64,000 nucleotides of DNA from Thalassobius sp047123305 (GTDB lineage: Bacteria > Pseudomonadota > Alphaproteobacteria > Rhodobacterales > Rhodobacteraceae). Position 1 is the first letter of the stretch. The number at the start of each line of letters is the position of its first letter. The notes beneath the pieces are model-generated. The model had not been told where the DNA came from and ran no database searches. It was given only the letters and a program-made list of their open reading frames with translations. Shown in pieces: positions 1 to 8,510 of this stretch. Position numbers and translations under genes: made by a program. The stretch is taken from contig NZ_CP138918.1 of assembly GCF_047123305.1 (NCBI RefSeq), positions 744,001-808,000 on the forward strand. Direction: 5' to 3'.

Positions 1-420
1 CCCGCCCTGCGCGAAGACCCCTATGCGCTGCAAAAACACCTCGGCTTTGAAATCACCGACTGGCAAGAGGGCTCTGCCCGCGTCGAAATGCCAATCCGCG
101 AGGTGCACGGCAACCGTTACGGGATCCCGCACGGCGGCGTGCATGCCACGCTGATCGACACGGCAATGGGTTTTGCTGGCTGCTACACCGGCGACCCCGA
201 CAGGCCGCAGATGGCAATGACCCTGTCGCTGACGGTGAACTACCTGGGCCAGGTCAAGGGCGACCGCCTGATCGTAGAGGCCCGAAAAACAGGCGGCGGA
301 CGCAAAACATTCTTCGCCGAAGCGCTGATCACAGATGAGCTGGGCAACCCGGTGGCCAGCGGCATCGGCACCTTCCGCTACCGCACCGGAACCACCGCCC
401 CCAAGGAGACCACACCATGA
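1..420 (+). CDS. PaaI-type hotdog thioesterase, 5' end missing
   Basis: The reading frame is open from base 1, so the gene begins before the window; 139 codons plus stop are visible. The protein looks like a hotdog-fold acyl-CoA thioesterase of the PaaI/YigI type, which hydrolyses (aryl)acyl-CoA thioesters in the cytoplasm. The support is the HGGVHATLID segment, the usual HGG core of the hotdog helix, and a C-terminal strand ending in GIGTFRYR. The stop overlaps the start of the next gene (ATGA at 417-420), so the two are probably co-transcribed. The ATG at 88 is internal and not the true start, because the fold needs the residues before it. Confidence 0.85.
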   Translation, partial: PALREDPYALQKHLGFEITDWQEGSARVEMPIREVHGNRYGIPHGGVHATLIDTAMGFAGCYTGDPDRPQMAMTLSLTVNYLGQVKGDRLIVEARKTGGGRKTFFAEALITDELGNPVASGIGTFRYRTGTTAPKETTP

Positions 421-1451
421 CTGAAATGCAGCATATCGTTCTGGCCCGCCGCCCCGATGGGGCACCTGTGGCCGAAGATTTTCGTCTGGAAACGGCCCCC
501 CTGCCGGTCCCCGGCGAAGGTGAGGTGCTGGTGAAGCTCAGCCACTTCTCACTTGATCCTTACATGCGGGGCCGGATGGATGACGCCAAATCCTACGCCG
601 CCCCGGTGCCTTTGAACGGCACAATGGAGGCCGGCGGTGTGGGCGAGGTCATTGCCTCCAACCACGCGGGTTTTGCCCCCGGCGACATCGCCTTTGGCAT
701 GTTCGGCTGGGCCAGCCACGGCTGTCTGCCGGGAAAAGAGCTGCGCAGGCTTGATCCCGCCCACGGCCCCGTGACCGCCGCGCTGGGTGTGCTGGGGATG
801 CCGGGCCTGACCGGCTGGGCTGGCCTGACGGAATATGGCCGCCCCCAAAAAGGCGAAACGCTGGTGGTTGCCGCCGCTACAGGGCCGGTGGGCTCAATGG
901 TGGGGCAATTGGCCAAAGCGGCGGGGCTGCGGGTCATCGGCATTGCAGGCAGCGCTGACAAATGCCGCATGGCGGTGGAGACCTTTGGCTTTGACGCCTG
1001 TCTCGATCACCGCGCCTATGCAGATGCCAAAACCCTGCGCGCGGCTCTGGCCGAGGCCTGCCCGGAAGGCATCGATGTCTACTTTGAAAACGTCGCGGGC
1101 AAAGTGCTGGAGGCGGTCATTCCGCTGATGAACACTGGCGGGCGCATTCCGCTGTGCGGCATGATCGCCTGGTACAACGCGGGCGCATTGGGGGCCAACC
1201 AGCAAGGCGTCATGGACCAGCTGCCCAAACTCTGGCGCAGCATTCTGGTAAAACGTCTGCATGTGCATGGCTTCATCATCACCGACCACTTCCACCGCTA
1301 CAGCGATTTCCTGAAAGAGGTTGGCCCCATGGTGGCCCGCGGTGACATCCGCTTTGTCGAGGATATTGCCGAAGGCCTGGAAAACGCCCCCGCTGCCTTT
1401 ATGGCAATGTTGAACGGCGGCAACACCGGCAAACAGATCGTGGCGCTCTGA
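417..1451 (+). CDS. NADP-dependent MDR oxidoreductase (leukotriene B4 dehydrogenase/curcumin reductase type)
   Basis: A 344-residue zinc-free medium-chain dehydrogenase. This group reduces alpha,beta-unsaturated carbonyls with NADPH in the cytosol. Residues 47-54 read DPYMRGRM, the signature of the LTB4DH/YncB branch. The Rossmann dinucleotide site is the AAATGPVGS stretch near residues 152-160. The length is normal for the family. The start overlaps the stop of the thioesterase by four bases, indicating translational coupling. The substrate cannot be read from sequence. A GC-rich hairpin and a gene-end repeat follow the stop. Confidence 0.88.
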   Translation: MTEMQHIVLARRPDGAPVAEDFRLETAPLPVPGEGEVLVKLSHFSLDPYMRGRMDDAKSYAAPVPLNGTMEAGGVGEVIASNHAGFAPGDIAFGMFGWASHGCLPGKELRRLDPAHGPVTAALGVLGMPGLTGWAGLTEYGRPQKGETLVVAAATGPVGSMVGQLAKAAGLRVIGIAGSADKCRMAVETFGFDACLDHRAYADAKTLRAALAEACPEGIDVYFENVAGKVLEAVIPLMNTGGRIPLCGMIAWYNAGALGANQQGVMDQLPKLWRSILVKRLHVHGFIITDHFHRYSDFLKEVGPMVARGDIRFVEDIAEGLENAPAAFMAMLNGGNTGKQIVAL

Positions 1452-1467
1452 TCTTTGGCGCACAGGG

Positions 1468-1486
1468 GAAGGGGCACTGCCCCTTC
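1468..1486 (+). terminator. GC-rich hairpin after the MDR gene
   Basis: Nine-base perfect stem GAAGGGGCA / TGCCCCTTC with a one-base centre (a short loop opens in practice), 16 bases past the stop at 1451. No strong T-tract follows. The same hairpin type precedes most copies of the gene-end repeat in this window. Confidence 0.5.
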
Positions 1487-1506
1487 TTGCCCTCTGGGCA
1501 ATTCAT

Positions 1507-1585
1507 CCCCGGGATATTTTTGCCAATGAGAAGGCGGCGAGAAAACGGCTTTCTTCTTGGTCCAAATATCCTCGCCGAAGGCGAA
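1507..1585. repeat. Gene-end repeat, two facing copies
   Basis: Copy one, 1507-1533 on the plus strand, contains CCCCGGGATATTTTTGCC. Copy two, 1551-1585 on the minus strand, contains GGATATTT and CCAAGAAGAA. They lie between two convergent genes and form an inverted pair. Further copies start near 7907, 10984, 28344, 32091, 41653, 48452 and 53898. Confidence 0.7.
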
Positions 1586-1586
1586 T

Positions 1587-2657
1587 TTATGCGGCGTAGC
1601 CTGCGATCAAACGGCTGAGGTGTTCATCCGTATCGCCCAGCTGCGCATCCAGCATGGTGAGGCGTTTGGCGTAATGTGACAGCGGGTATTCCCAGGTCAT
1701 GGCGATACCGCCATGCATCTGGATCGTTTCCTCTGCCACTTGGCGTGCAACACGACCAATCAGGTGTTTGGCCATCGAGGTGTAGCGCGCACTGTCAGGC
1801 CCACCCAGTTCCGCGGCTGCTTTGATGGTGATGGACCGGGCCTGTTCAATCTCCATCAGCAGGTCCACGGTGCGATGTTGCAAGACCTGAAACGTCCCGA
1901 TTGGCACGCCGAATTGTTTGCGCTGTTTCAGATAATCCAAGGTGGTGTCATAGGCCCATTGCATCGCGCCCACGGCCTCGGCGCAAAGCGCCAGAGTGGC
2001 CGCCTCGAGGGCCTGTTCCCACGCAGCCGTGGCGTCCGTCAACAGCAGACGGGCCTCAGTGTTGTCCAGCAACAGCTCAGCCGCGCCGCCGCCATCGATC
2101 ATGGCATAGGCCTCTATCGTGGCCTCACTTGCCTGCACTTCAAACAGGGCCAACGTGCCGTTCAGACGGGCGGCAACAAGAATATGGCTGGCAGCAGCAC
2201 CGCCATAGACCAGCGACTTCCGGTCCGACAGGCGATACCCACCGTCCGAAACCGTCGCCGCCATGGTGATGTCTTGCAGCGCGAAAGGGGCGTCCGGCTC
2301 CATCCATGCGGCGGCGTAGATTCGGCTGCCGTCCATCAGCGGGGTTGCATCCTGCCCTGCCGAAACCAGCAGGTTAGCCGCGATCAGGGCGGGCAGAACC
2401 GGTTCCGGGCAGAGCGCCGCGCCGAGGGTTTCAAACACGGTGGTGACGTCAAAGCCGGTGCCACCAAAGCCACCCATGTCCTCTGGGACCAGCGCATGTA
2501 GCACCCCCAGCTCCACCAGCTCCGCCCATTTGGCGGGGTCGTGAAAAGGCGCATCATAGGCCACAGAATTGCGGTATTCTGCGGGATATTGCTCGGCCAG
2601 GTAGCGGCGCAGACTGTCGGCAAGCATCTGGCGGGTCTCGGTCGGGGTGAAATCCAT
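1587..2657 (-). CDS. Acyl-CoA dehydrogenase, short subunit type
   Basis: A 356-residue acyl-CoA dehydrogenase family protein; the family removes two hydrogens from acyl-CoA using FAD and passes electrons to ETF. The C-terminal half carries the family helix QMHGGIAMTWEYPL and the DYLKQRKQFG motif. It is shorter than classical members, mainly in the middle domain, and has no GGSNEIQ-type loop like the one in its neighbour. It lies 3 bases after the other acyl-CoA dehydrogenase gene. Pairs of one full-length and one short member can form mixed tetramers (for example the mycobacterial ChsE-type enzymes), and this pair may do the same. That is inference. Confidence 0.88.
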   Translation of the reverse strand: MDFTPTETRQMLADSLRRYLAEQYPAEYRNSVAYDAPFHDPAKWAELVELGVLHALVPEDMGGFGGTGFDVTTVFETLGAALCPEPVLPALIAANLLVSAGQDATPLMDGSRIYAAAWMEPDAPFALQDITMAATVSDGGYRLSDRKSLVYGGAAASHILVAARLNGTLALFEVQASEATIEAYAMIDGGGAAELLLDNTEARLLLTDATAAWEQALEAATLALCAEAVGAMQWAYDTTLDYLKQRKQFGVPIGTFQVLQHRTVDLLMEIEQARSITIKAAAELGGPDSARYTSMAKHLIGRVARQVAEETIQMHGGIAMTWEYPLSHYAKRLTMLDAQLGDTDEHLSRLIAGYAA

Positions 2658-2660
2658 CGC

Positions 2661-3845
2661 TCAGAGCTCCAGCATGGTTTTGGTCAGGATATTGCGTTGG
2701 ATCTCATTTGATCCGCCGAAGATCGAGGTTTTGCGGTTGTTGAAATAGCGTGCGGCGTTGTTGCCGGTGTCGGGCGGGCCAAACAGCAGGTTGCTTTCGC
2801 TGGCCACCCCCGTTGGCGCGGCCATTGGGCCAAGGGCGCGGCGGGCCAGATCGCGCAGTTCCTGATTGATCAGAGTGCCTTTGATTTTCAGGATCGAAGT
2901 TTCCGGCCCCGGGGCACCCTGTTTCTGGGCCTGAAACAGCATCCGGAGATTGGTGATTTTCATCGCCTCCAGATCAACCTCCACCCGCGCAAGACGGGCG
3001 GCGAAGAGCGGATCTTCGATCAACGGGCGGCCGCCGCGGCGCAGCTTGCGGGCCAGTGCCTTGACCTCTTCCAGCGCCTGAATGGAAAATCCAACGCCCG
3101 CAATGCCGGTGCGTTCGTGGGTCAGCAGGTATTTGGCGATGGTCCAGCCTTTGTTTTCTTCGCCCACCAGATTGCCCACGGGAACGCGCACATCGGTGAA
3201 GAAAACCTCGTTCACCTCATGGCCGCCTTCGATCAGCTTGATCGGGCGCATTTCGATGCCCGGTGTATTCAGATCAACCAGGATAAAACTGATGCCGGCC
3301 TGTGGCTTGGCCTCGGGGTCCGTCCGGCAAAGACAGAAGATCCAATCGGCGTGTTGGCCCAGCGTGGTCCATGTTTTTTGGCCGTTGATGACGTAGTGAT
3401 CGCCGTCCCGCACTGCGCGGGTTTTCAAGCTGGCCAGGTCTGATCCTGCGCCGGGTTCCGAATAACCCTGACACCACCAGTCGGTGCCGTCGAGAACGCG
3501 GGGCAGATAGTGATCCTGCTGCGCCTTGCTGCCGAATTTCTGCAACACCGGCCCCAGCATGCTGACACCGAAAGGTACGATGCGCGGGGCGTAGGCGCGG
3601 CAGCATTCTTCCTCGAAGATATGGCGCTCTACCGGCGACCAGCCTGGCCCGCCGAAGGTCGTGGGCCAGGTGGTGGCTAGCCATCCCTGTGCGTTCAGGA
3701 GGGCGTGCCACTCTTCCATGATCTCTTTGCTCAGCTCGCCTCCGGCGCGCACCGCGCTGGAGATATGTTCTGGCAGATGTGTCGCCAGAAAGCCCCGGAC
3801 TTCGGCCTGAAAGGCCTGTTCTTCAGGGGAGTAGCTGAGATCCAT
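2661..3845 (-). CDS. Acyl-CoA dehydrogenase, full-length subunit
   Basis: A 394-residue FAD acyl-CoA dehydrogenase. The middle-domain motif GYSEPGAGSDLASL contacts flavin and substrate. The C-terminal loop FGGSNEIQRN, with Glu near residue 381, matches the conserved nucleotide-binding end of the family. It is the second gene of a minus-strand operon, 3 bases from genes on both sides. The hydratase/dehydrogenase fusion upstream supplies the next two beta-oxidation steps. The acyl substrate (straight chain, branched or ring-derived) cannot be told from this sequence. Confidence 0.92.
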   Translation of the reverse strand: MDLSYSPEEQAFQAEVRGFLATHLPEHISSAVRAGGELSKEIMEEWHALLNAQGWLATTWPTTFGGPGWSPVERHIFEEECCRAYAPRIVPFGVSMLGPVLQKFGSKAQQDHYLPRVLDGTDWWCQGYSEPGAGSDLASLKTRAVRDGDHYVINGQKTWTTLGQHADWIFCLCRTDPEAKPQAGISFILVDLNTPGIEMRPIKLIEGGHEVNEVFFTDVRVPVGNLVGEENKGWTIAKYLLTHERTGIAGVGFSIQALEEVKALARKLRRGGRPLIEDPLFAARLARVEVDLEAMKITNLRMLFQAQKQGAPGPETSILKIKGTLINQELRDLARRALGPMAAPTGVASESNLLFGPPDTGNNAARYFNNRKTSIFGGSNEIQRNILTKTMLEL

Positions 3846-3848
3846 AGA

Positions 3849-5948
3849 TCATCCTTTCCGATTGAGCCCTGCGAAAGTTTCGCCGTCTTCTTGCATCTTG
3901 CGCAGCAAGGCGGGCACCTGCCAATAGCGGGGATCTTCTGTGCCGTAACGTTCAATACGGGCAATCAACGTGTCGATGCCGATCTGATCCGCCTCATGCA
4001 GAGGGCCGCCACGGAAACGCGGGAAGCCGTAGCCGAAGAGGAACACCATATCGACGTCAACGGGCCGTTTGGCCGTGCCATCTTCGACCACACGCACCGC
4101 CTCGACGATCATGGCGGTGATGTAGCGTTCAACAATTTCCTCGGCCGAGAAGGCCTGAGGCGTGATGCCCAGTTCGCTGCGAATCTCGTCGATAATGGCA
4201 AGAGCGGCGGGGTTCGGGACCGGGCGGTCGCCAGAATAATCGTAGTAGCCGGTGCCGGTTTTGCGTCCAAACCAGCCCTGTTCGCAGATGCGATCGGCAT
4301 GTGGCGTGGCGTAGCGGTCTGCCGGGTCGCGCTGATCGGCAGTGCGTTTGCGGTTGGCCCAGCCGATGTCAAGGCCGGCCAGATCGCCCACTTTATGCGG
4401 CCCCATCGCCAGGCCGAAACCCTCCAGCGCCTGATCCACCTCTGCGGGGCTGGCGCCGTCCAGCACCAGATAACCCACCGCTTTGGCATAGTGGTTCATG
4501 ATGCGGTTGCCGATAAAGCCGTCACAGACCTGCGCCAGCACGCCAACTTTCTTCAACCGTTTGGCAAAGGCAAAGCCAGAGGCCAGCACATCCGGTGCAG
4601 TGTCTTTGCCTTGCACAATCTCCAGCAGGCGCATCACATGTGCCGGTGAGAAGAAGTGCAGCCCCAGCACGTCCTGCGGCCGTTTGGTGCAGGCCGCAAT
4701 GTCGTTGATGTCGAGGTAAGAGGTGTTGGAGGCGAGGATCGCCCCCTCTTTGCAGATCACATCCAGCTTGCCAAAGATGTCGCGTTTGACATCCATGCTT
4801 TCGAACACGGCTTCGATCACCAGATCCACGTCTGACAGGTCTTCCATCATAAGGGACGGCTGGAAGGCGGCCAAAGCCGCGTCTTTCTTGGCTTCTGTCA
4901 GCTTGCCACGCTTGACGGCGCCCTCAAGGTTGTTGGTGACGGTGGCAAGGCCTCGATCCAACCCGTCCTGGGCCACCTCGATCATACGCACCGGCAGGCC
5001 CGCCAGCAAGCAGGCGGTGGCAATGCCTGATCCCATCGTGCCGCCGCCGATGATGCCGACCTTGGCAATGTCGCGGGTGTCGCCTTTGGCCTCAGGGATG
5101 TTGGACACGGCACGCTCACCAAAGAAGGCGTGGATCAGACCGGCGCGCTGCGGGGTGTCCATGCAGGACAGGAAGGCGGCACGTTCGATCTGCAGCCCCT
5201 CCTCCAGCGGTTTCACCGAGGCGGCAACGGCCTCAACAATCTTGTGCGGCGAATAGAGGTGCGGCTGCTTCATTCGCAATTTGTTGGCGGTGGCCTCCAG
5301 CAGGTCAGGATCCGCTTCTACAGCCAGCGATCCGGTGGGACGGGTGGGAAGTGTGCCGTCGATCACCTCTTGCGCGGCGGACAAGGCCACTTTGCGCGGG
5401 TCGCCGCTCACCAGACGGTCAATGGCCCCCGCCTCCAAGGCCGTCGCACCGTTGACGGGTTTGCCACCCAGCGCCATATCCATCGTAAACGCCATGCCGG
5501 CCAGACGGGGCAGACGCTGAGTGCCGCCCGCACCGGGCAGGAGGCCTAGGTTTACCTCGGGCAGCCCGACCTTCAGACCCTCAATACCGATCCGCGCATG
5601 TGTCGCCAGCGCTAGCTCAAAACCGCCGCCCAGCGCGGTGCCATGCAGGATCGAGATCACCGGGATCGAACTGGCCTCGATGGCGTTGAACACATCCGGT
5701 AGGAAAGGCTCCACCGGTGGCTTGCCGAACTCTTTGATATCGGCACCTGCGACAAAGGTGCGGCCCGCCGCATAGATCGCAATCACCTTGACCTCTGCCG
5801 TCGCGTTCAGATCTGTGATCGCTGCCATAAGCCCCTGACGCACCAGTAGCCCCGAAGCGTTAACGGGCGGATTGTTGATACAAATCAGCGCGATATCGCC
5901 GGATTGTTCAATCGAGATATTGTCATTCAGGGCGCGGGTGTCAGTCAT
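3849..5948 (-). CDS. Enoyl-CoA hydratase / 3-hydroxyacyl-CoA dehydrogenase fusion (FadJ/FadB-like)
   Basis: A 699-residue bifunctional beta-oxidation enzyme. The crotonase domain occupies about residues 10-190, with both catalytic glutamates in place: Glu111 in GGGFELA and Glu131 in LPEVNLG, 20 apart as expected. The 3-hydroxyacyl-CoA dehydrogenase domain starts at the NAD site VGIIGGGTMGSG (about 297-308) and carries the catalytic His431 in GLHFFSPAHVM. It should hydrate enoyl-CoA and oxidise the hydroxyacyl-CoA with NAD. It is first in the operon with two acyl-CoA dehydrogenases. No thiolase is present nearby, so the last step must be encoded elsewhere. Confidence 0.94.
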   Translation of the reverse strand: MTDTRALNDNISIEQSGDIALICINNPPVNASGLLVRQGLMAAITDLNATAEVKVIAIYAAGRTFVAGADIKEFGKPPVEPFLPDVFNAIEASSIPVISILHGTALGGGFELALATHARIGIEGLKVGLPEVNLGLLPGAGGTQRLPRLAGMAFTMDMALGGKPVNGATALEAGAIDRLVSGDPRKVALSAAQEVIDGTLPTRPTGSLAVEADPDLLEATANKLRMKQPHLYSPHKIVEAVAASVKPLEEGLQIERAAFLSCMDTPQRAGLIHAFFGERAVSNIPEAKGDTRDIAKVGIIGGGTMGSGIATACLLAGLPVRMIEVAQDGLDRGLATVTNNLEGAVKRGKLTEAKKDAALAAFQPSLMMEDLSDVDLVIEAVFESMDVKRDIFGKLDVICKEGAILASNTSYLDINDIAACTKRPQDVLGLHFFSPAHVMRLLEIVQGKDTAPDVLASGFAFAKRLKKVGVLAQVCDGFIGNRIMNHYAKAVGYLVLDGASPAEVDQALEGFGLAMGPHKVGDLAGLDIGWANRKRTADQRDPADRYATPHADRICEQGWFGRKTGTGYYDYSGDRPVPNPAALAIIDEIRSELGITPQAFSAEEIVERYITAMIVEAVRVVEDGTAKRPVDVDMVFLFGYGFPRFRGGPLHEADQIGIDTLIARIERYGTEDPRYWQVPALLRKMQEDGETFAGLNRKG

Positions 5949-6072
5949 TGAGGTCTTCCCATGTTTGCCGGTCTGGGCCGAGGTGGCAGGCGTGCGTCAA
6001 AAACCGACCCAGTGGTCAGCTTTATTTCGGCGCACGGTAATGTGTGCCCCGCAAGCCGTCAACGCCGCAGGA

Positions 6073-7767
6073 TTACGAGATGATTTCGAACTTGTTCACA
6101 TCCACAAGACCACGGTCCGTGATCTTGAGGTTCGGAATGACAGGCAGCGCCAGGAAGGCCAGCTGCAGGAAAGGCTCTTCCAGCGTGACCCCCAAATCTC
6201 GCGCTGCTTTGCGCAGATCGACCAGCTGGTCATGCACCACCTCATAGCTTTCAAGGCTCATGAGACCCGCAACCGGCAGCGGCAGTTCAGCCAGTACCTT
6301 GCCACCCTCCACCACAACAAAACCGCCTTCGATTTCGCCCAACCGGTTTGCCGCCAGCGCCATGTCATCGTAATCGGCGCCAACCACCGCAATATTGTGA
6401 TGGTCATGGCAAACGGTCGAGGCAATGGCCCCACGTTTCAAATTGAAGCCCCGCACAAACCCCGTGGCCATATTGCCGTTTTTGCCGTGCCGTTCGATCA
6501 CAGCGATCTTGATCAGGTCGCGGCTGAGGTCCGGGCGCTTGTCGCCATCCACAATAGCGATGGTCTCATTCAGATGTTCGGTGATGATTTTGCCCTCAAG
6601 GATGCCGATCACATCGGTGTCCTCGCGGTTGCCTGCGGTGCGGAAATGCTGGGCCTGCACGGTGGGGGCCTTGACCGAATGACGGCCCACAGGCGCCATC
6701 AGCGCACGGGTAGCAAAGGCCGCGTCCTTGACCAGCACACCACCACAGATCACATCAGCGATGTCGCAGCTGTCCAGATCGTTCAGGATCACGATGTCCG
6801 CCCGTTTGCCGGGGCTGATCTGGCCGCGATCTTTCAGACCAAACGCCTCTGCCGCCGAAAGGCTGGCGGCGCGGTAGGCGGCCAGCGGCGACACGCCAAG
6901 GCTGATCAGTGTGCGGATCATATAGTCCAGATGCCCCTGCTCTGCGATGTCCAGCGGATTGCGGTCATCGGTGCAGAGACAGAGATAAGGGGAGGTTACA
7001 TCGTTCAGGATCGGCGCAAGCGCATGTAGATCCTTCGACACCGAACCTTCGCGGATCAGCACCCGCATGCCCTTCTGCAGTTTCTCCAGCGCCTCTTCGG
7101 CCGTGGTGGCTTCGTGCTCGGTGCGGATGCCGGCGGCGATATAGCCGTTCAGATCCTTGCCGGACAGCAGTGGGCAATGGCCGTCGATATGCTGATCCTC
7201 AAACAGGGTCAGCTTTTTCATCACCTCAGGATCCTGAAACAACACACCGGGAAAGTTCATAAACTCGGCCAGACCAATGCCGCTGGGATGCCCCATCAGC
7301 GGTTTCAGATCTTCGGCCAGAATGGTGGCGCCTGCGGTTTCCATATCCGTCGACGGCACACAGGAGCTGAGCTGCACCTTGATGTCCATCAGCGTGCGGG
7401 TCGAGGCTTCCTGAAAGTAGCGAATGCCGTCAGGGCCAATGACATTGGCAATCTCATGCGGGTCGCAGATTGCCGTGGTCACCCCGTAGGGCAGTACGCA
7501 GCGGTCAAATTCAAACGGTGTAACCAGCGAACTTTCGATATGCAGATGGGTGTCGATGAAGCCAGGCACCAGGATCTTGCCGCTCACATCCAGCACCTCG
7601 GCCCCATCGTATTCGGCGCAGATCCCTACAATCCGGTCGCCGCAGATTGCCACATCGCCCGAGAGCATCTGCCCCGTCATCAGATCGAGGATCTGCCCCC
7701 CTTTCAGAACCAAATCGGCCTTTGCAGTGCCCCGCCCCTGATCAATACGTTGTGCCAATGTGCTCAT
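6073..7767 (-). CDS. ade: Adenine deaminase
   Basis: A 564-residue amidohydrolase converting adenine to hypoxanthine and ammonia in the cytosol (purine salvage and nitrogen release). The metal-binding PGFIDTHLHIE motif is at residues 68-78 (His74, His76). The adenine-deaminase block CDPHEIANVIG follows at about 101-111. The C-terminal adenine-deaminase domain is complete, and the length fits the Ade family rather than the short adenosine-deaminase-like enzymes. It stands alone, with 124 bases to the hydratase gene downstream and 166 bases to the DUF2478 gene upstream, so it probably has its own promoter. Confidence 0.94.
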   Translation of the reverse strand: MSTLAQRIDQGRGTAKADLVLKGGQILDLMTGQMLSGDVAICGDRIVGICAEYDGAEVLDVSGKILVPGFIDTHLHIESSLVTPFEFDRCVLPYGVTTAICDPHEIANVIGPDGIRYFQEASTRTLMDIKVQLSSCVPSTDMETAGATILAEDLKPLMGHPSGIGLAEFMNFPGVLFQDPEVMKKLTLFEDQHIDGHCPLLSGKDLNGYIAAGIRTEHEATTAEEALEKLQKGMRVLIREGSVSKDLHALAPILNDVTSPYLCLCTDDRNPLDIAEQGHLDYMIRTLISLGVSPLAAYRAASLSAAEAFGLKDRGQISPGKRADIVILNDLDSCDIADVICGGVLVKDAAFATRALMAPVGRHSVKAPTVQAQHFRTAGNREDTDVIGILEGKIITEHLNETIAIVDGDKRPDLSRDLIKIAVIERHGKNGNMATGFVRGFNLKRGAIASTVCHDHHNIAVVGADYDDMALAANRLGEIEGGFVVVEGGKVLAELPLPVAGLMSLESYEVVHDQLVDLRKAARDLGVTLEEPFLQLAFLALPVIPNLKITDRGLVDVNKFEIIS

Positions 7768-7886
7768 CTCTGCCGCCTTCCGTCTCTGCCTTCATCGCGC
7801 GAATAAGGGCGCAGCATGACATGCAGGTGACCGGAACGGTAGCGCGAAATTCAGCGGCTGGTTTCGGGGGAAGGCAGAGACAAAAA

Positions 7887-7905
7887 GAGGGGGCGTTGCC
7901 CCCTC
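7887..7905 (-). terminator. GC-rich hairpin after the DUF2478 gene
   Basis: Perfect eight-base stem GAGGGGGC / GCCCCCTC around GTT. It lies between the end of the DUF2478 gene and the start of ade, next to a gene-end repeat copy. On the plus strand an A-run precedes it, so transcription on the minus strand meets the stem and then T residues, as in an intrinsic terminator. Confidence 0.6.
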
Positions 7906-7906
7906 A

Positions 7907-7932
7907 CCCCCAGGATATTTTCGCCAAGAAGA
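7907..7932 (+). repeat. Gene-end repeat copy
   Basis: CCCCAGGATATTTTCGCC followed by AAGAAGAA, ending two bases before the stop codon of the minus-strand DUF2478 gene. It is close to the family core. Confidence 0.7.
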
Positions 7933-7933
7933 A

Positions 7934-8431
7934 TTAGCCCTGAACCCAGTCCCGCAGCGCCTGCAGGCTGTTGCCGGCATTGACCGCTTCCCCGCCGGTG
8001 AATTCATCAAAGGCGGGGTAGTTGGTTTCATTCACCCCCACCAGCACCGGCACTTCTTTTTCAAGCGCCAGAGCGATGGTGGAACGGAAACCCCGGCCTT
8101 CGGCTTCGTGTTTGCCGAATTTGTTAATGATGACCACATCAGGCTGACCGGTGTTGAGCTGGCCTTCGGTGAGGCCAACCGCCTCTTCCAGCGCCACCGG
8201 ATCGAGGCGGCAGCCGCGTGAGCCTTCGCCAAGGCTTTGCGAGATCCGCACGATCTGGCCTTCGGGCAGAATGCGCAGATCCATGTCACATTTGCCTTCG
8301 GGGGCACATTCGATGTCATATTGCACTGCACCGGCTAGGCGGCGGCCCTTGGCCTCCATCTCTTCGGCCAGGGCAGCCAGAAGGCGGTTCATTTCGCCGC
8401 GTTCCGAGATTTTCACATAGCCGATTTTCAT
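7934..8431 (-). CDS. DUF2478 family protein
   Basis: A 165-residue protein of the DUF2478 type, distantly like NTPase-fold proteins and often annotated near molybdenum metabolism. Its biochemical role is not established. The start is placed at the ATG giving MKIGYVKIS, 57 bases inside the longest open frame. A GGAGAAG ribosome site lies just before it, and the extra N-terminal residues look untranslated. Visible motifs include DVVIINKFGKHEAEGRGF, a Walker-B-like strand followed by a conserved basic loop. Neighbours (ade, tex) do not suggest a pathway. Confidence 0.75.
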   Translation of the reverse strand: MKIGYVKISERGEMNRLLAALAEEMEAKGRRLAGAVQYDIECAPEGKCDMDLRILPEGQIVRISQSLGEGSRGCRLDPVALEEAVGLTEGQLNTGQPDVVIINKFGKHEAEGRGFRSTIALALEKEVPVLVGVNETNYPAFDEFTGGEAVNAGNSLQALRDWVQG

Positions 8432-8510
8432 AGGTCTTCTCCGGTTGAGTGCTGCCCCCAGCAAAGCAATTGCCGCGCCGTGGGACAAGAGGACAGATCA
8501 GCGCGTAGCT

